This document shows, in pieces, positions 63,272-64,000 of a stretch of 64,000 bases of DNA. The position numbers and the translations under genes were made by a program. The stretch lies in the NCBI RefSeq assembly GCF_039545055.1, contig NZ_BAABRP010000001.1:310001-374000 (forward strand), read 5' to 3'. The DNA is from Deinococcus carri. Its GTDB lineage: Bacteria; Deinococcota; Deinococci; Deinococcales; Deinococcaceae. The first letter of the stretch is position 1, and each line of letters begins with the position of its first letter. The notes beneath the pieces are model-generated. The model was not told the DNA's origin. It made no database searches and saw only the letters and a program-made list of their open reading frames with translations.

Positions 63272-64000
63272 GTACCGCTGCCCCGCCGCCACCCGCCCCT
63301 CCGGCTCCCGCCCGGCCTGCATCTCGGTCAGGAAGGTGCGGGTGTAGTCGGCTCCGCGCCGCACCAGGTCGCGCGTCGTGCTGGCGATATGCGGGGTGAT
63401 GACGACGTTGGGCTGCTGCCACAGGGGATGCCCCTCCGGCAGCGGTTCGGGGTCCGTCACGTCCAGCACCGCGCCGCCGAGGTGGCCGGAATCCAGCGCG
63501 GCCAGCAGGGCGTCCGTGTCTATCAGGTTGCCGCGCCCCTGGTTGCTGAGCCAGGCCCCCGGTTTCAGGTGGGCCAGCACGTCCGCGTTCACGATGCCCC
63601 TCGTCTCTGGCGTGCTGGGGAGGAGCAGCACCACCCAGTCGGCCGCCGCCAGCGCCGCGTCCCGCTCGGCCGCCGGGGTCCGCGAGCGGATGCCCGTCAC
63701 CCGCGCCCCCAGGGGACGCAGCAGCTCCTCCAGAATCTGGCCGATGTGCCCGTAGCCCCAGATAGCCACGTTGGCCCCGCCCAGCGTGCCCAGGTCGCGG
63801 GTGGGTTGCCAGCGGCCCTCCCGCTGCTGGTCGCGGAAGCGGTGCAGGCCACGGGCGGCGGCGAGCATTCCGGCCAGGGTGTGAACGGCGACGGCGCGGT
63901 CGTGCAGGCGGTGGGCGTTGTAGAGGGTCACGTCCTCCGGCAGCTTGCCTGCCACGTGGTCGATGCCCGCCGTGAGGGTGAGGACCCACTTCAGGCCCGG
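63269..64000 (-). CDS. D-2-hydroxyacid dehydrogenase, partial (5' end beyond window)
   Basis: NAD-dependent reductase of the phosphoglycerate/hydroxypyruvate reductase family. At least 243 residues are visible. The NAD-binding motif is VAIWGYGHIGQILEELLRPLGARVTGIRSR. LLPSTPETRGIVN, NQGRGNLIDTDAL and VTDPEPLPEGHPLW (family DVFExEPLPxxSPLW) follow, then the catalytic His in NVVITPHIAS. The usual NAARG is NQGRG here, and DVTDPEP replaces DVFxxEP; such changes occur in the DUF-like glyoxylate reductase subgroup. Upstream residues GLKWVLTLTAGIDHV continue to the edge, so the start is outside. Confidence 0.93.
   Translation of the reverse strand, partial: PGLKWVLTLTAGIDHVAGKLPEDVTLYNAHRLHDRAVAVHTLAGMLAAARGLHRFRDQQREGRWQPTRDLGTLGGANVAIWGYGHIGQILEELLRPLGARVTGIRSRTPAAERDAALAAADWVVLLLPSTPETRGIVNADVLAHLKPGAWLSNQGRGNLIDTDALLAALDSGHLGGAVLDVTDPEPLPEGHPLWQQPNVVITPHIASTTRDLVRRGADYTRTFLTEMQAGREPEGRVAAGQRY

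Overview
The window reads as a piece of a Deinococcus chromosome. The DNA is G+C-rich. Lysine genes of the Deinococcus-Thermus type are present (a LysK-like carrier-protein hydrolase). A LEA-like stress protein is present, along with a large number of genes whose start codon lies only 6-8 bases behind a TANNNT -10 box, the signature of leaderless transcripts that are abundant in Deinococcus. No phage, plasmid, transposase or CRISPR array was seen; nearly everything is housekeeping or conserved lineage-specific content. The unusual layer is the repeat content between genes.

Layout. 0.1-5.6 kb: trpS, a membrane protein, a MoaB-type molybdopterin protein, a pseudokinase-like membrane protein and guaA. 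5.8-6.6 kb: a small A+T-rich island with one frameshifted two-helix membrane gene. 6.7-12.2 kb: the branched-chain amino acid block leuA, ilvC, ilvN, ilvB. Both leuA and ilvB carry a leader peptide rich in Leu/Ile/Val followed by an attenuator hairpin. 12.3-20.2 kb: DEAD-box helicase, RluD-type pseudouridine synthase, TatA, an ECF sigma/anti-sigma pair, Nudix, prfA and homoserine dehydrogenase. 20.3-26.1 kb: an alpha-amylase family enzyme, tRNA nucleotidyltransferase, tRNA-Ala(TGC), and clpS-clpA. 26.2-32.8 kb: LEA-like protein, small conserved proteins, diheme cytochrome c, a coiled/proline-rich membrane protein and lysK. 33-43.3 kb: SLC13 transporter, MFS exporter, LysM-NlpC/P60 hydrolase, ribbon-helix-helix protein, murA, a Uma2-type gene broken by a short repeat element, an ABC exporter and an alpha/beta hydrolase. 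43.5-51.6 kb: alanine dehydrogenase and its divergent Lrp regulator, cyclophilin, mtnN-lrgA-lrgB, a tightly overlapping ferredoxin/membrane/truncated-hemoglobin/cupin operon followed by a Crp/Fnr regulator, and a MalY-type C-S lyase. 51.6-52.5 kb: a gene-free repeat-dense stretch. 52.5-64 kb: hisZ-hisG, a lipoprotein, an endonuclease III-like protein, two TerC paralogs, a TetR regulator, lysA, a PAS-HD-GYP protein, a conserved hypothetical, mnmA and a D-2-hydroxyacid dehydrogenase that runs off the right edge.

The repeats fall into at least four kinds. (i) Degenerate arrays with a 7-base period, often folding into hairpins at gene ends; one sits in the trpS promoter. (ii) Elements beginning TGATACGG that overlap stop codons. 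(iii) Elements beginning TTAGGGCGG that overlap stop codons. (iv) A roughly 200-base element with ATACC/GGTAT ends, one copy of which interrupts the Uma2 gene and another of which supplies the stop codon of a terC gene. The most striking single structure is a near-perfect inverted repeat of about 90 bases on both sides of mnmA, which would allow that gene to invert together with its promoter.
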